From Paludibacter sp. 47-17 (GTDB taxonomy: Bacteria; Bacteroidota; Bacteroidia; Bacteroidales; Paludibacteraceae), in NCBI GenBank assembly GCA_001898935.1, contig MKVT01000014.1:186001-250000 (forward strand): 64,000 nt of DNA, written 5' to 3'. Positions 63,318-64,000 of the stretch are shown piece by piece. The notes under the pieces are model-generated. The model was not told the DNA's origin, did not search any database, and saw only the letters and a list, made by a program, of their open reading frames with translations. How positions within the stretch are numbered: the first letter of the stretch is position 1; each line of letters starts with the position of its first letter. A program made the translations under genes and the position numbers.

Positions 63318-64000
63318 ATGCTGATACAAAAAAATCGATCCATATACCTGGTTTCACCTGTAATCATATGCCTTTATCTGGTCCTGCTGGCTTTTCCGGC
63401 AAGCACGCTCCATGCGCAGGACACCGAATATCCGGTCAAGATCATCGATCACCACAAATTCTACGAATATACCGTCCAGGCGCGGGAAGGTTTTTTTCGC
63501 CTCAAAGTCAAATTCAAAGTATCCGAAGATGAAATTAAACGATACAATCCGGAAGCAAAAGACGGCCTGCGTGCAGGAATGAAAGTACTGATCCCGGTCT
63601 ACGACGAAAACGGTAACCATGTAAAAGCAGTACCGGAACAAAGATTCAAAGAACATATTGTAGAACGGAAACAAACGCTTTTCCGGATCAGAAAATTATA
63701 TTCGATCAGCGAAGAAGAGCTGTTAAAACACAATCCGCATATCAGAGGCCGGTCGCTGCAGACGGGGGATGTTTTGAAAATCCCCATCGCCGGAGACGCA
63801 GGAAGCGACCCAACCAACGAAACAGCTGTTCAGAAACAGAAAGCAACCATCGAACAGGCTGCTACACCCCCGCCCGTGCGCATGCATAAACGCCATTTCA
63901 GAATTGCATTTCTATTGCCTTTTATGCTCGATCAGAAACATGAAAGTACCGACAGCCGGTTCGTTGAATTTTATTCGGGAGCATTGCTGGCCATTAACGA
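63318..64000 (+). CDS. LysM / periplasmic-binding-like protein (partial, runs off the right edge)
   Basis: The plus frame is open from the ATG at 63318 to the window end, 227 codons. Signal peptide (about 11-35, ending LHAQ). Two LysM modules follow (around 45-95 and 110-155; DGLRAGMKVLIPV and SLQTGDVLKIPI close them), for peptidoglycan binding. From about 190, HFRIAFLLPFMLD and FVEFYSGALLAIN begin a type 1 periplasmic-binding fold, as in LpoA-like proteins and in a common Bacteroidota family. It probably works at the cell wall. The C-terminal part is outside the window. Confidence 0.85.
   Translation, partial: MLIQKNRSIYLVSPVIICLYLVLLAFPASTLHAQDTEYPVKIIDHHKFYEYTVQAREGFFRLKVKFKVSEDEIKRYNPEAKDGLRAGMKVLIPVYDENGNHVKAVPEQRFKEHIVERKQTLFRIRKLYSISEEELLKHNPHIRGRSLQTGDVLKIPIAGDAGSDPTNETAVQKQKATIEQAATPPPVRMHKRHFRIAFLLPFMLDQKHESTDSRFVEFYSGALLAIN

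Noticed and set aside
1-64000. CRISPR array, prophage, integrase or toxin-antitoxin and other defence genes
   Set aside because: No regularly spaced direct repeats and no genes of these types were found; nearly all space is filled by housekeeping, envelope and transport genes.

Overview
The window reads as a contiguous chromosomal segment of an anaerobic, propionate-forming member of the Bacteroidota, most likely order Bacteroidales or a close relative. The evidence is: many promoters of the Bacteroidota type (TTTG, about 19 bases, TAnnTTTG); paired TonB-dependent receptor and lipoprotein genes; a type IX secretion C-terminal domain protein; fused HisB; PPi-dependent phosphofructokinase; a malic enzyme fused to a phosphotransacetylase-like domain; and a sodium-pumping methylmalonyl-CoA decarboxylase operon. 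Base composition looks even by eye. I saw no insertion sequence, phage gene, integrase or CRISPR array. Genus cannot be named from the sequence alone.

Layout. 1-5.4 kb (minus): an operon-like run hisB, an alkaline-phosphatase-fold protein that has lost its catalytic residues, a MalY/PatB aminotransferase, ung and a partial membrane methyltransferase. 5.5-7.3 kb (plus): a YidE/AspT-type transporter. 7.3-12.5 kb (minus): outer-membrane barrel, ABC ATPase, two FtsX-type permeases and a LolA-like protein, a candidate complete envelope lipid or lipoprotein transport system. 12.6-17.2 kb: recX, era, an orphan histidine kinase and the yceD-rpmF-fabH block. 17.2-20.1 kb (minus): PPi-PFK and a hemerythrin/PAS protein. 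20.2-24.3 kb: a DEAD-box helicase with a structured leader, then an outer-membrane channel and purine permease pair. 24.3-28.8 kb (minus): a secreted phosphodiesterase, a TonB receptor and a cytochrome c-PQQ dehydrogenase. 28.8-33.5 kb: a second DEAD-box helicase facing a TonB receptor/DUF4249 pair. 33.6-37.8 kb (plus): methylmalonyl-CoA epimerase and the Na+-pumping decarboxylase. 37.9-46.9 kb: Pif1-like helicase, lipid A acyltransferase and glycosyltransferase, dapB, an MBL hydrolase, nadD, pepT and gcvT. 47-55 kb: malic enzyme, recF, B12-dependent ribonucleotide reductase and an alanine:Na+ symporter.

55-58.5 kb is rich in RNA genes: tRNA-Tyr, tRNA-Gly, tRNA-Thr, the SRP RNA, a 6S-like structured RNA, and a cobalamin riboswitch controlling a DUF4465 lipoprotein; ribH and a TPR membrane protein lie among them. 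58.5-64 kb holds ruvX, def, a GH13 enzyme, tpx, a type IX cargo-like protein and the start of a LysM/periplasmic-binding protein.

Several genes fit together. The methylmalonyl-CoA pathway (its mutase uses B12), the B12-dependent ribonucleotide reductase and the B12 riboswitch/lipoprotein indicate a cell that depends on captured cobalamin. The decarboxylase exports Na+, and the alanine symporter would consume that gradient. The parts most worth checking are the PQQ dehydrogenase/TonB receptor operon, the five-gene envelope transport operon, the pseudo-phosphatase, the terminator that abuts the alanine symporter start, and the 6S-like RNA.
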